From Neocallimastix lanati (nom. inval.) (lineage: Eukaryota; Neocallimastigomycota; Neocallimastigomycetes; Neocallimastigales; Neocallimastigaceae), in the NCBI GenBank assembly GCA_016946835.1, contig JACVTC010000085.1, positions 402,001-466,000 of the forward strand: 64,000 bases of DNA, given 5' to 3'. Positions 1 through 12,482 of this stretch are shown here, in pieces. Below the pieces are notes generated by a model that was given only the letters and a program-made list of their open reading frames with translations, had not been told where the DNA came from and did no database searches. The position numbers and the translations under genes are program-made. Each line of letters begins with the position of its first letter. The first letter of the stretch is position 1.

Positions 1-835
1 TGTATTCCAAATTATTAATTTAATTAATTTTCTCAAAAATGTATGACTAAATTATTTGGAGAATTTACATCATTATTACTCACTTTGAATCATGAAACTT
101 TGTAAATTAAAAATAATTAGTCATGAAACTTGTAAATTAAAAATAATTAGTCATAAATTAGTTAAATTAAAATAATCAAAGAAAAATTGCCTTTTCCGTT
201 TGTTTACAAAAACTTGCCGTTTTGTTTATTTATTTTTAGAAATATTAGATAGTTTTAAATAGTTTTTATATTAAAATAACTCATAAAAATTCATGTAATT
301 TATTATTAAATGTAATTACAAATATATAATAATATTTTAGTTAGTTTATTACAATCTATTCAATTTAAATTTTAATTTTCAAAAAGTATAAAAAGAGTTA
401 ATTTTCAACTATTGAACGATAGTTGGAAAATAGTATAGAAAATAGTATAGTTTAGTTAGAAAATAGAATAGTATAGGAAATATTATAGATAAGATAGATA
501 GTACAAATTTTATATTTTATTAATTAGTATTATAACTATTATTAGAATAGTTATCTTTTATAAAACAAATTTTATTTTAAATTTTATTTTAAAATCTTAA
601 CTGCTAGTAGGCTTTCCGGTAAAGGACCCTACGGTACCCAGTTAAGTGATTGTTGATTTTAGAATAGTTAAATTCAACAAATAAGAAATATTAATAAAAG
701 GATTTTTTTATAAAAACAAAAAATTAAATTAGTTTTTTTAGTTTTAGTGTTTTAGTTAATAATTAATTATAGTGTTGATATAATAAAATAGTGTAAAATA
801 AATTATAGTCTGTCCTCGCCGACCTAAGCTATTAT
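1..835. other. AT-rich left flank, no gene recognised
   Basis: All frames are stop-filled. The only structured island is at 607-632, where GTAGG/CCTAC and CTTT/AAAG can pair around the loop CCGGT. It is probably retroelement sequence upstream of the LTR that ends at 1834, but I could not match it to another copy in the window. Confidence 0.5.
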
Positions 836-1834
836 TTTATTTTACATCTATAATTATTTTTAACAAAATAATTATTTCTTAGTTAGGTTATAATTAATAT
901 AACTTTTATTTAACTCATATTTCATTTATACAATTAATTATAATTAATAATTTATTTAATTATATATTAAAATTTTATTTAGTTTAATATTAAAAATTTA
1001 TTTAATTAAATAATTTTTATACATTTAAAATAATATTAAATTTATTTAATTATTCACTTAATTATTAAATTTATTAGTTTTAGTTTTCTCTCACTTATTA
1101 AATCATAAACTAAAACACTATTCTGTATTTTATCATGTATTCTGTATTCTATCATGTATTCTGTATTGTATTAATCATGTATTTTATTATTAATGTATTG
1201 TTTTATATTTTTTATGTAAAGTTCTATAAAATAGAACTAAATAGATTAAATTTTAAATTTTATGATCGAAATAATTTTCATTATTTTATTCTTTTATTTT
1301 CGATCATTATATTAGATTAAGTAATCGGTTAATTAAGGTTTTTCCAATTACTTCTTAAAAGTAATCGGTTTTACTTAATTAACGCGATGATCGATATGGA
1401 TAGAATATCGATCAAAAAACTTATCTAGGTTTTTCTTCTAGTCTTTTCCTAGATAAGAGATTTGTTAAGATTAGAACCCCTTTTGATTTTAACCTTATTT
1501 TGACAAAAAAGTATAAATAAGGCTCTTGAGTTCTCTTTGAGAAATCAAGAGTTATTATTATAACAATTATAATATAATAATAATAACAATAAGTTTTAAC
1601 ATTTAAAATTTTTAATAAATAATAAAACAAATTATTTTAATAAAACAAATTTTATAATTAAAACTTTTCCTTATCAATTTTAGTGTTTCGTCTATTATAA
1701 TTCGTTATAATAAACTCGATAATTAGAAAGAACCATAGGTAAGTATGATTCTTTTCTAAACCTTTAATATTAGCAGTTAGAGCTAATATTAATGATTAAT
1801 AATTTAATTATAATTTTTTAATTAAATTATTACA
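836..1834 (+). repeat. LTR-D copy 1
   Basis: The right end is ATTATTACA, followed by TTTT and the next LTR. The inner sequence (inverted CTCTTGA/TCAAGAG motif, GATCGAAA...TTTCGATCA motif, repeated TGTATTCTGTATT units) recurs inverted at 17,857-18,692 and partly at 35,685-36,190 and 23,760-24,622. The left end is only approximate, placed where similarity to the copy at 35,685 begins. Confidence 0.55.
1511..1551 (+). promoter_or_regulatory. LTR-D TATA box with downstream inverted repeat
   Basis: TATAAAT lies in 1511-1520, with a 29-nt inverted repeat at 1523-1551. The outer arms are CTCTTGA/TCAAGAG and the inner arms TTCTC/GAGAA. The inner arms change in concert in the copy at 24,086-24,114 (TTTC/GAAA), which argues for a structured site near the 5' end of the element transcript. 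Confidence 0.55.
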
Positions 1835-1838
1835 TTTT

Positions 1839-2670
1839 TGGTAAAGAACGAACATATAATGGATTATTAATTAGAATTTCAACTTACTTTAGAATCCATT
1901 ATATTATTCTTTACTTAATATTACTTTACTATATTTTCTATACTAAATTATTTTATAAATATAATTTTTTTTTATATTTTTATTAAAAGTTTCTAAAATA
2001 TTATCAATAATTCTATATTTATATTATTAATATCAATATCTATAATTTATCCTTATATTTTATTATTTTATTAAAGTGTTTATTATCAATATTAATATTT
2101 TATTTTTATTTTCAAATATATTATTATATTATTATTATATTGTATCAATATTAAACTTGTATTCTTTTTAGTATTTTATTTTTAAATTGATTATTTTATA
2201 TTTTTATTCCCCATAAATAAAATCAAATCTTAATTGATTAATAATAAATATTAAATATATTATAGTTTTTAAATTTATTTTATATAAAATATAAGAATAT
2301 TATATTAACATTCTTGATTAAAATAACTTTATTTTTCTGTAAAATCTTTTTAAATTTTGTTTGTTACTTTTCGTATATATTAAATAATTTAGTTTAAGTA
2401 TATGAAAAATAATATAAAATTATGTAAACAAAATTTATTAAAATAAAAATACTTATGAATTAGTTAATTTAAATTAATATAAAATTTGAAGTAATTAGTA
2501 ATAGTAAATATTTTTTTTAAATATGATAATAAAATGTAGAAAGGCTTTACATATTTATTTTTTTTCAAAAAGTATAAATAAATGAAGTTTTTCAATAATT
2601 AAAATGTAGACAGAAAAATATTAAAAATAAATAATTAAATAAAAATTCTAATAAAACCCGAACCATAACA
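1839..2670 (+). repeat. Solo LTR (family E)
   Basis: It starts TGGTAAAGAACG and ends CGAACCATAACA. It is preceded by TTTT (1835-1838) and followed by TTT and the next TG. No coding sequence lies inside. A TATAAATAAATG promoter-like motif is present near 2573. The orientation is inferred from that motif. Confidence 0.6.
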
Positions 2671-2673
2671 TTT

Positions 2674-3131
2674 TGATAAAGAATGAAAATTAAAATTTAA
2701 AAATAATTATAAAACGGAATTTAAAAATAATAAATAATTAAATTATAATAAAGTAATTAATTTTTAGATTATAAACATTTAAATTATAAAAATATTAAAT
2801 ATTTAAATAATACACAATTAATAATAATTAGATTAAAATAATATAAAATAAACAATAATTGTTTATTTAATTGTTTATTATTAATAGTTAATTTATTATT
2901 TATAAACAGAGTATAAATATAAAAATTAATATAAATAGAAATAAAAATTAATAGTTTTAAAAATTGTTCCTAATTAGCCATTATAAAAATTAGATAATAT
3001 TAATAATAATATTTTAAAATGATTATTTTTAATAAATTATAATTTTAATAGAACAAAATTTATATTTGAACATGAGAATAAAGACTTTTAGTAAGAAATT
3101 ACTAAATTAACTTTATTTTCAATCTGTTTCA
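2674..3131 (+). repeat. Solo LTR, start like family B
   Basis: It starts TGATAAAGAATG, the same 12 bases as family B at 4609 and 29,678, and ends TTTCA before a TTTT separator. At 458 bp it is shorter than other B copies and diverges from them internally, so it may be a different family sharing only the terminus. Confidence 0.5.
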
Positions 3132-3135
3132 TTTT

Positions 3136-3749
3136 TGATAACTATTTAGTAGTTATCGTTTGAATAATAATATTTCTTAATATTATTATTATTTGAACTT
3201 ATTATTATTATTTATTTATAAAAATAAAAATATTTTATTTTTAATATTTTTATTAAGAATAAATTTTTAATAATCGTTACATTTTTATTTAGTACATTTT
3301 TCTTTCTTTTATATTTAATAATTAAAATAAAGTAATATTTGTTTGCAAAAATAAACTATTTAATATATTTAAGCATAATTCTTATATTTTAATTAAAAAT
3401 ATTGAATTCATATATATAAAAATAATTTAATTAATTATAAAAAAAATAATAATTAAAACAATTATTGAATATATAATAATAACTTAAAGAAATATTAAAT
3501 ATATTTCTTTTATAATAAATAATATAAAAGTTATTAATATAATTAAAATAAAAATAAAACTAATTTAGGAAATTAAATATTTATAATTATAATAATTTAC
3601 TAAAAATATTTAATATTGATTTTTAGTTTAATTTATTTAATTATATTATTCTAATTAATTTAAGTAATTTAAGTAATTTAATTAATTTAATTAATTCATA
3701 ATAATTTATTATTATTAATATTTATAGTTTAATTTATTATTATTTATCA
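3136..3749. repeat. Solo LTR (family F, copy 1)
   Basis: The ends are TGATAACTATT and TTATTTATCA, giving a TGATAA/TTATCA terminal inverted repeat. It is flanked by TTTT on both sides. Near-identical copies are at 24,627-25,003 and 28,461-29,069, where they bracket a minus-strand gag-pol. The first 21 bases (3137-3157) form a perfect GATAACTA/TAGTTATC hairpin. Confidence 0.7.
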
Positions 3750-3753
3750 TTTT

Positions 3754-4604
3754 TACTACAGTACAATTAAATAAAGAAAAATTAAACTATTTAAAGAAAA
3801 TATTAAAGTAAAAAAAAAATTATTAACAATTATAAATAAATATAAAAAAAAAATTGAATATTAAAATATTAATTATAGAATATTATAAAGTTAAATAAAA
3901 ATAATTAGATGTATTGAAAAATCATGTATTAATTATATTATTTAATATTGTAAAATTTTTATATAATATTTTAATAATTTAGAAAATTTAAGTTTATTAT
4001 ATTTTTATTATTATATTTTTATATTAAATTTTTATTATTAAATTTTTTTATTTTTAATCCAATCAAATAAATATTTTATTAGTATAAAAAAGAACAAAGT
4101 AACACAATACTTCTGTTCTCTCCCTTTTTTTCTTACGACTTTATTATTATTATATTATTTTTTTAATATTATCTAAAAGTTAAATAATAAATTAAATAGT
4201 TTAAAATAAATTAATAATTATTAAATAGCTTTTCTAAATTTAGTGTTTTAAAAGTGTTTAATTAATAGTTTTTGTGTTTAGTGTATAATATTAAGATAGT
4301 ATAGTATAAAATTAGTTTAGTAATAGATTAGATGTATTAAACATTTTATAGAAATAGTAATAGATTTAGAGAAATTGTTTAGTTTAGATTAGAATAGTTT
4401 AGATTAGAATATTAGTTTATGTTATTTTAATTTAGTTTAGATTATTTTAGATTAGTTTAGATTATTTTAGATTAGGATAGTTTAGACTAAAATTAGAATA
4501 GTTTATTAATTAATTTAGGTTTAGCATTAGAGAATATTATTTTAAATTTTTCCTTATTATTAGAATATATTATTTTATTAATAAAATCTTCAGATCTTGT
4601 ACCA
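3754..4604. repeat. Probable solo LTR (family M)
   Basis: It is bounded by TTTT separators on both sides and ends TTGTACCA. The expected TG start reads TA. It contains many TAGTTTAGATTAG-like short repeats between 4370 and 4510. No second copy was seen, so family status rests on the boundaries alone. Confidence 0.4.
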
Positions 4605-4608
4605 TTTT

Positions 4609-5434
4609 TGATAAAGAATGAACAAATAATCTTATTATTTTAGTTAGAATTGTATTTTCTTACTTAACCACTCAAATAAATTATTTTATTCTTCAATACT
4701 TTGGAACTTTCCTATATTCTATGATTAAATTTTATTATTAATATTTTATTATTAAATTTTTATATATTATTAATATCAAGTTAAAGATGAAAAATTATTA
4801 TTAATATTCAATTATTTTATTAATATCAATATATTATCAATATCACTTTATTATTAATATTAATTATATAGTTATATCAATATTATTAATATTTTATATT
4901 TTCTAAAATATATTATTTATTATAATTTCTAAAAATCAATTCAATTAATTACTAAATTTTATATTGATAATTTAACATATTTTTTTTGGTAATTTTTAAT
5001 TACTAAAAACTTACTGAACCACACTTAAAAATTCTGTATAAATTTTATATTTTTTTTTATATATATTATTAATTTTAAATTATAATAAATATTTTATAAT
5101 TAAATAATATATAACTATTATTTATTAGAAATAAATAATAATTATATTAATAATTTAAAATCAATTTAAAACATTATTTTAGTAATTAGTTAGAAATATT
5201 TAAAAAATATTTTAGATAGGCTTAACAAATTTTAAATGTAAAAAAAAAATATAAATACATGTAATTCTAAAATATTTTTTTAAGAAGATAGTAATTAATA
5301 AAAAAACATTTTTTTTTTTTAATTTAATTTGAAATAATTTTAATAAAAATTATATAAAACAAATATTTATTTATTTATTTAATTCCTTGAAGTGTTAAAA
5401 TATTATAATCCAAAAATTGTTACGAACCGTAACA
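4609..5434 (+). repeat. Solo LTR (family B, copy 1)
   Basis: It starts TGATAAAGAATGAACAAA and ends TACGAACCGTAACA, with TTTT on both sides. It aligns over most of its length with 17,089-17,852, including the GGAACTTTCC block and the TATAAATACATG promoter-like motif near 5250. Confidence 0.7.
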
Positions 5435-5438
5435 TTTT

Positions 5439-5818
5439 TGGTGCGATGCACCCACAAAAATATAAAATTCAGAGTGAAGAATATAATATTATAAAATAGT
5501 TTAATAAATTAGATTATTAATAAATTATTAAAAAAAAAAAAAAAAAAAAATTTTTTTTTGTTTATTAATTAAAAAATTAATTAAATTAATTTAGGATGTA
5601 TATATTAAAATTGATTTATAAAAAAAAAAAAAAATAATAATAATAATAATAATAATGAGATGATGTAGAGGAGATTATAATTCGGAGATAAATAATATAT
5701 TTCAAGAACGGAGTTAGGATTAAAAATTATAGAGTTATAAAAGAGATAACTAATAATTTAATATCCTATAATATTGATATATAGAATTTTAGAATTATAA
5801 TAAATAAAATATTTTATT

Positions 5819-5853
<35 letters not shown>

Positions 5854-5976
5854 TTGACAAAATTATAAATAAAATATCTTAATAATAAATAAAAGTTATA
5901 AAATTTAAGTGTTTATTCAATCTAGAATAATTTATTTTAACAAGTGTCAATAAGCCCAAGGTACAAGCACGTACCA
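5439..5976. repeat. Solo LTR (family L)
   Basis: It starts TGGTGCGATGCACC, which folds as GGTGC-GAT-GCACC, and ends GCACGTACCA, so the termini are roughly inverted. TTTT separators lie on both sides (5435-5438 and 5977-5980). The interior is mostly homopolymer A/T and ATA repeats. Confidence 0.55.
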
Positions 5977-6031
5977 TTTTTGATACGGGTTGTCACTAAA
6001 TTCCTTGTATTTCCTATTAAATACTCTTAAT

Positions 6032-6705
6032 TGTTAAGATAATAACTGAATTTCAATTCAATTTCAATTTCAATAATTCAGTTATTTAAATTTCAATATT
6101 AATGAATAATAATATATAATAATTATTATTAAATTAACTTTATTAAAATATTTAGGAATTAGTCTAGGCCAACTAATTGATTAAATATTATTTACATATT
6201 GAAATTAATATATATTAAATAATGTAAACACGTGATTGTCATATTAAATTAATTTCTACATATTATATTTTAATTATAAAATATAATATTTAGCTATATT
6301 AGATTCTTATATTTTATTTATATTAAATATTTATATTATTATCTTATTTTATATTATCAATATCAAACTTATATTAATACTATTACATATTCATATTAAT
6401 AATTAATATTTTAATAATTAATATTTTAATAATTAATTATTTTATATAAATACATGTTTAAATCTTTTGATTAATCCTTTGTAGGATTATTGTAATTTAA
6501 ATTATACTAATAATTATATAAAATAATAATGTAATAAAATATTATTAAGATTAAATAAAATTTATATTTTAAATAAAAAACTTAATTATAAAATTTACTA
6601 ATAACAATATGTCTTAAATAAGAGTATAATTAAATTATTAATTAATTACTATAATTTAGCATCTTGACCTAATCGTTAAGACCAAATTATCCTAAAACTT
6701 TGACA
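6032..6705 (+). repeat. LTR-I copy 1 nested in LTR-A
   Basis: It starts TGTTAAGATAATAACTG and ends AACTTTGACA. The target duplication TTAAT is at 6027-6031 and 6706-6710. A second copy lies at 9166-9866. The 12-bp arms AATAACTGAATT (6041-6052) and AATTCAGTTATT (6075-6086) face each other across a TTTCAA repeat, which is longer in the second copy. Confidence 0.75.
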
Positions 6706-6710
6706 TTAAT

Positions 6711-7918
6711 TGTCACGAATACTAGTGGATTTGAAGTTAAAATTCACTATTAGATCAATTGAAATTTAATTTAGTTATTGACAAAAATTATTTTAATTCG
6801 ATTTTAATTATAAAAATAAATACTAGAAACATTAAAGAATTAGAAACCAAAGGGTTGGGACTTATTTATTACAGATAATTTAATTTAATTTAACCCTTTA
6901 GAATTTGATAAAAATAACATGAAGAAAAACAACGATAACTCAACAAATAATGGAAATATTATATCATGATTTCCCGCTAAAATTATATTCATTAGAAAGC
7001 TACGGTAGAGAACTACAACATATGTTAAAATCAACCTTATTGGACAACTAGATAACGAGATATTGGACTTTAAAGATATTTAAATATAAAAATATAATTT
7101 GATTATTTAATTAAGACCCTAAATTATTAATTAAGAAATTTATATTAGATAAATCTCTTAACTTGGAAATTATATTATTAATTTGTATTATTAATTAAAA
7201 ATACAGAATTAGTTATTAGTAATAATTTTATAATATTTTAAATTAGTTTTATAAGTTTTATATATTTTATTATTATGTATTTTATTTAATTATTTTCTAA
7301 AAGATTCTAAGGAATTCTTTATCATTCTAAAGATTTCCGAAAGAGAATATTTAATTAGTTTTAATATTTTATTTTATTTTATTTTATTTTATATTATATT
7401 TGATTATTAAATTAGTTTTATTATTAAATTGTTTTATGAATAATTTATATAGTTATTTTATTAAAAGATTCTTATCAATATTATTTTATTATTATATTTT
7501 ATATAGTTTATATATATGCATGAATATATTAAGATTAAAATGTATTAATAATTTATATTGTTAATTATTATTTTAGTTTAGTATAAAAAGGATTTGAAAT
7601 TCCATATTTTGAATTCTTTGTAAGATTATTAATTTAATTTAATGTATTAACATAAAATTAATAAATTAATTATAACAATAAATAATTTTTTATATTAATC
7701 TTAGTTAAAATTTTATTATTAAAATATATATTAAATAAAGTTCTAATAAAACATAAATCTTAAATGTTGAAATCTTAATTATAAAACTCTGTGTGTTATT
7801 TATTATTTAAATTTAATTAATTGTTATAATTAATAAAAACATCTTGACCTGACCAATTTAACCCAAACTAGGAAAGATATAGCTAGAATCTTATCTAAAC
7901 ACTCAATTTAATTTTACA
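6711..7918 (+). repeat. LTR-J inserted beside LTR-I
   Basis: It starts TGTCACGAATAC and ends AATTTTACA. TTAAT precedes it (shared with LTR-I) and follows it (7919-7923). A TATAAAAAGG promoter-like motif lies near 7581, giving the + orientation. No coding sequence remains. The 1,208-bp length is within the range seen for LTRs here. Confidence 0.65.
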
Positions 7919-8059
7919 TTAATAATAATAAAATAAAAACTATTATTAAATTTTATTATTAAATATTCTTTTATTAATATCAAATATAATAAAAATTATT
8001 ATTAAATATTCTTATTAATTTCTTTTATTAATATCAAATATAATAAAAATTATTATTAG

Positions 8060-8230
8060 GTTTATAATTTATAGCCACAATTATTTATTTATTATTTATT
8101 ATTCAATTATTTATTATTTACTATTTATTATTTATTATTTATTATTTATTATTTATTATTCAATTATTTATTATCTATTATTTATTATTTATTATTTATT
8201 ATCTATTATTTATTATTTATTATCTATTAT
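8060..8230. repeat. TTATTTA-type tandem repeat inside LTR-A
   Basis: Near-perfect repetition of ATTTATT units with occasional ATTATC or TCAATT variants. It explains why this LTR-A copy is longer than the other copies. Confidence 0.8.
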
Positions 8231-8733
8231 TTATATACTTTTATTAATTTCTTTTATTAATATCAAATATAATAAAAATTATTATTAAATATTCTTATAA
8301 ATTTCTTTTATTAATATTAAATATAATAAAAAATATTATTAAATATTCTTTTATTAATATCAAATCTAATAAAAATTATTATTAAATACTCTAATAAAAA
8401 TCTTTTATTAATATTAATTATAATAAAATTATTACTAAATATTCTTATTAAAAACTATATATAATTTAAATTATTACCAATTCTTATTTTTATATTAAGT
8501 ATAATAAAAACCTATTTCAATAAATATTTGATATAAAATACAGAATTATAAGTTTCTGTATAATATTTTCTAAAACCTTTGAAATAAACTAAAAATAAAA
8601 CAAAAATCAAAAATAAATTAAATCTTTATTAAAATAAAAATGAACTAAAATACAGAAGAATTTCAATAATAAAAATGATCTAAAATACAGAAAATATCAA
8701 TTCTGTATAATTCTCTCTCTGAAAACAATATCA

Positions 8734-8768
8734 AGAAGAAGCTACCGCCCGGAATGCCCTTCGTGATA
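8734..8768 (+). promoter_or_regulatory. Conserved GC-rich island of LTR-A
   Basis: A block with core CTACCGCCCGGAATGCCC is kept in three LTR-A copies (here, 16,704-16,739 and 34,120-34,151), although the surrounding LTR is about 10% GC. In the third copy the flanks are a perfect CACGAAG/CTTCGTG inverted repeat. It lies about 25 bp downstream of a TATAATT motif. Confidence 0.5.
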
Positions 8769-9112
8769 CAATCTCTAAATTAATTTTTATATTTTAATTT
8801 AATAAATGTTATTTTTTTTAAAAAATAATTTAAAATAATAGTTAAAAATTAAAAATAAAATAGTTATAATAGTTTTTTTTATAAAGAATATATTAATAAT
8901 AAATAAAATGTATTAAAATAAAAGTATAAAGAGAAGAATAAATTTCTTTCGTTTTAATACTTGGAACAAATAATTTAATTTTAAATTTAAATAAAGAATA
9001 TTTTAAAAATTAATTTTTTCTTGTTTCCAAATTTATTTTTATAGTTATGTGTTAATATTTATTTTTTTTGTTTTGAATATCTTAGTGTTTCAACCCTAGC
9101 CCGTATCATTTT

Positions 9113-10762
9113 GGATAAAGAATAGAATATAATAATGATATTTTTAATTAAATTTTTAATAATTTTGCTAAGATAATAACTGAATTTCCATTTAATTCAA
9201 TTTCAATTTCAATTTCAATTTCAATAATTCAGTTATTTGAATTTCAATATTAATGAATAATAATATATAATAATTATTATTAAATTAACTTTATTAAAAT
9301 ATTTAAGAATTAGTCTAGGCCAACTAATTGACTAAATATTATTAACATATTGAAATTAATATATATTAAATAATGTAACCATGTGATTGTCATATTAAAT
9401 TAATTTTTATATCAATTTATTATCAAAATCTTCGCATATTATATTTTAATTATAAAATATAATATTTAGCTATATTAGATTCTTATATTTTATTTATATT
9501 AAATATTTATATTATTATCTTATTTTATATTATCAATATCAAACTTATATTAATGTTATTACATATTCATATTAATAATTAATATTTTAATAATTAATTA
9601 TTTTATATAAATACATGTCTAAATCTTTTGATTAATCTTTTGTAGGATTATTGCAATTTAAATTATAGTAATAATTATATAAAATAATAGTGTAATAAAA
9701 TATTATTAAGATTAAATAAAATTTATATTTTAAATAAAAAACTTAATTATAAAATTTACTAATAGCAATATGTTTTAAATAAGAGTAAATTTAAATTATT
9801 AATTAATTACTATAATTTAGCATCTTGACCTAATCGTTAAGACCAAATTATATCAAAACTTTAACATGGAAAATAAATATTAATAATCATAAATATAGTA
9901 CAAAGTTGTACAAAAATTTAATATATAAAATTTTTAAATATATATAGAAATTAGAAATAATTTGTCAAGAACTGACGATACTTGTACTGTGATTAAATTA
10001 ATCCATTATTGGATTAATTAAATTTATAAAATTTAATGAAAAAATTAATTAATAGTTTTAACTTAATATTTAATTATATAAGTGAATCAATGGTAATTGT
10101 TTAAATAAATTTTAGTTTAGTTAATGAATAATTGAATAAACAAATTAAAAAATCATTTAGCAGAATTAAAAAATAATAATCTACTATATGCAATAAACTT
10201 TTAAATTTAATTTTAATTTTAATAAATTCTAAATTTAGTGATATTGTTAGTATAAAAAGAAGAAAACGAAAAAAATTGTTAAGCGATTAGCGTTAACAAT
10301 TTCTTTGAAAAAAAAAACTTATAATCATTTTTATTTTTCCCGATTTATAAAATCGTAGTTATAATTAATTATTTATGATAACTATTTATTTTAATAAAAA
10401 ATAAATAAAATTAATTTTTTTTAATTCCCTAAATTTCATTACTAAAAAATAAGTTTTAAGAAAAATTTAAACAAATATTAAATTTTCTTTAATTTTTGAC
10501 ATAATTTAATTAAAAAAAAAAGAGGTTAAATAATTTAACTGAAAATAAAAATAATTTCGTGAAATTTAGTGAGATCTCAATTTAGGGAAATTGAGATCAA
10601 GAGAAATTGAGATTTAAAATTTTATAATAAATAAAGAGTAAATTAAATAAAATAATAAATAAGAAAGAAATTAAATATTTTAATAATAATAAATTGTTGA
10701 GTATTATTTGGAATATTAGTATATTTACCTTCAACAAACTAGAAATTCGATGTAATGGACCA
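9113..10762 (+). repeat. LTR-N, interrupted by LTR-I copy 2
   Basis: It follows a TTTT separator with GGATAAAGAATAG (TG changed or shifted) and ends ATGGACCA before TTTTT. LTR-I copy 2 splits it. TATAAAAAG near 10,251 is followed by a perfect 10-bp hairpin, AAATTGTTAA/TTAACAATTT (10,273-10,302), and a second 11-bp hairpin lies at 10,573-10,598. The extent is inferred from separators only. Confidence 0.45.
9166..9866 (+). repeat. LTR-I copy 2
   Basis: It is near-identical to 6032-6705, with the same 12-bp inverted arms (9175-9186 and 9226-9237) but a longer TTTCAA tract between them. It ends AACTTTAACA. The 5-bp flanks AATTT and TGGAA do not match, so no clean target duplication is left. Confidence 0.7.
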
Positions 10763-10767
10763 TTTTT

Positions 10768-11309
10768 TGATACGTGACCACTGCAAATATGATATTTAGG
10801 TAGATTCTTTAGGTTAAAGAAATACTTAAATATTATTGGTCAATAATGATTTTATAATAATAGTATATAATTTTAGAATAATAATTATTAAACGGAGAAT
10901 TCTTTTATTTATAAATTTATGCTTATGATAAATTAATTCACATAAATAACTATTTTTTATATTTTATTTTAGTATAGTTTAAAAGAGATATGATATATAT
11001 ATTTGAGATAATTAATTATAATATTTATATAAGAGAGTAATAATAATAATTGATGTAATAATTAATAATTAAAAATAAATAAAGAGAACATTAAAAAAGA
11101 TATATTTATTACTTTATTTTGTGCTATTGTATGTGTTATTTCTATTTAATATTAGAATATATTATTTTGTCATACTTCCTTATTATCATTGCCCATAAAT
11201 AAATATTATGATGATAAATAATAATAAATAATAATTTATAAAATATTGAAAATATATATATTATTATTTATTATTATTTATGTAGATTAAGAATATCAGG
11301 TATAAATCA
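10768..11309 (+). repeat. 5' LTR of element 1 (family H start, family G end)
   Basis: It starts TGATACGTGACCAC, resembling LTR-H at 32,912. Its last 29 bases (11,281-11,309, ending TATAAATCA) equal the end of LTR-G at 16,140-16,168. A primer-binding-like sequence follows at 11,311. It therefore does not match the 3' LTR of the same element except at the terminus, which suggests a recombinant. Confidence 0.5.
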
Positions 11310-11310
11310 A

Positions 11311-11328
11311 TGGTGAAGAATCCTCTTG
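11311..11328 (+). promoter_or_regulatory. Candidate primer binding site of element 1
   Basis: TGGTGAAGAATCCTCTTG begins one base after the LTR end CA. The TGG start is the usual complement of a tRNA CCA end, so a host tRNA ending ...GATTCTTCACCA would be the primer. The tRNA was not identified. Confidence 0.5.
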
Positions 11329-11780
11329 TTTCCCCGGTGGTAAGTTAATTTTTTTTTAGTTTAATATTAGAATAAGCCTAGTTATTCAATTGTAATATTA
11401 AACAATAATTAATTCATTAAATTAGTCTAGTATTAGAATAACTCTAAATTATTCATAGTAATAGACTTAAATAAATTTATCTAAATAATATACAAATAAA
11501 ATATTATAGCAATAAATTATTATAAATTAAAGTTAATAATATAAATTAATCAACAAATAATATACGTTAAATAAAATGCAAATTAAATTAAATTTATCTT
11601 TAATAATTAAAAAAAAAAAAAAAAATTTTTTTTTAAAGATAATTAAATAGTATCCATATTAATCAATTTAATTAAATAATAAAGTATATATTATAAATAA
11701 TAAATAATAATAATAAAATTTATTAGTAAAATTTTAATAATAAAAAAAAAATTTATTAAAAAAAAAAAAAAAAAAAAAAA

Positions 11781-11871
11781 TAAAATAAAATAAAACAAAA
11801 TAAAATAAAATAAAACAAAATAAAATAAAATAAAACAAAATAAAATAAAATAAAACAAAATAAAATAAAAT
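11781..11871 (+). repeat. 20-mer A-rich tandem repeat
   Basis: About 4.5 copies of TAAAATAAAATAAAACAAAA. A pure TAAAA array occupies the equivalent leader position of element 4 (30,921-31,055). Confidence 0.9.
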
Positions 11872-12482
11872 ATAACGGAAGAACTTTAAGAAGTTCTATT
11901 ATAAAATTATTATTTATTTTTCAAAAAAAGAATATTGTTGCTTTAGAAGCAATAATATAAGTAAAATAATAAGTGGTTTCCGTGATTAGTTTATTCTTTC
12001 ACAGTCGGCGCGCTGGAAAGCTCTGAACTATTCTACAAACGTATAAACATGTAGGAGAATCACTGGTACGAGTAGTACATGACGCCTGAGCAAGTGGGCA
12101 AGCTGGCTACAAGTATACTACCTACTTATTACTTATATTATTGGAAAATCGTAATTAATATTCTTTTGAGAATTATTAATAATAAATATTTATAATTTAA
12201 CTTTTTATTCTTCTTTAAATATTCAAATAGTAAAAATTTATAAATACCATTATACTACTTAACCTTTTATTTTTTTTAATATTTTCTAGGATATTATTGT
12301 ATAAAATATTTTTTTTAAAAAAAAAAAAAAAAAAAAAATAAATAAATAAATATATAATAAAAAAATAAAATTAGAAAACAATAAAATTTAAATTAAGGAA
12401 AACAATTAAAGAAAAGAAGTATTTTTTTTAGTTGGAGGAACTGCTTCTGTTCTCTTGACTGATTGATACTTATAGTAGGAAT

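Larger units (their letters stand above)
5981..9108 (+). repeat. LTR-A copy 1, interrupted by two nested LTRs
   Basis: The family A ends are TGATACGGG and CCCGTATCA, a perfect 9-bp terminal inverted repeat. This copy is 5981-6031 plus 7919-9108. The middle is occupied by LTR-I and LTR-J, each bounded by the same target TTAAT. It has TTTT on both outer sides. It contains an AT-rich tandem stretch (8060-8230) absent from the copy at 16,173-17,084, and a conserved GC island at 8734-8768. Confidence 0.75.

Noticed and set aside
1135-1630. Two 60-70-aa frames in the first 2 kb
   Set aside because: They lie inside LTR-D, overlap its repeats and promoter, and have only AT-driven composition.
11990-12125. 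Balanced-composition island considered as a tRNA or small RNA gene
   Set aside because: No cloverleaf, A-box or B-box could be fitted. Its place in the leader of element 1 explains it better.
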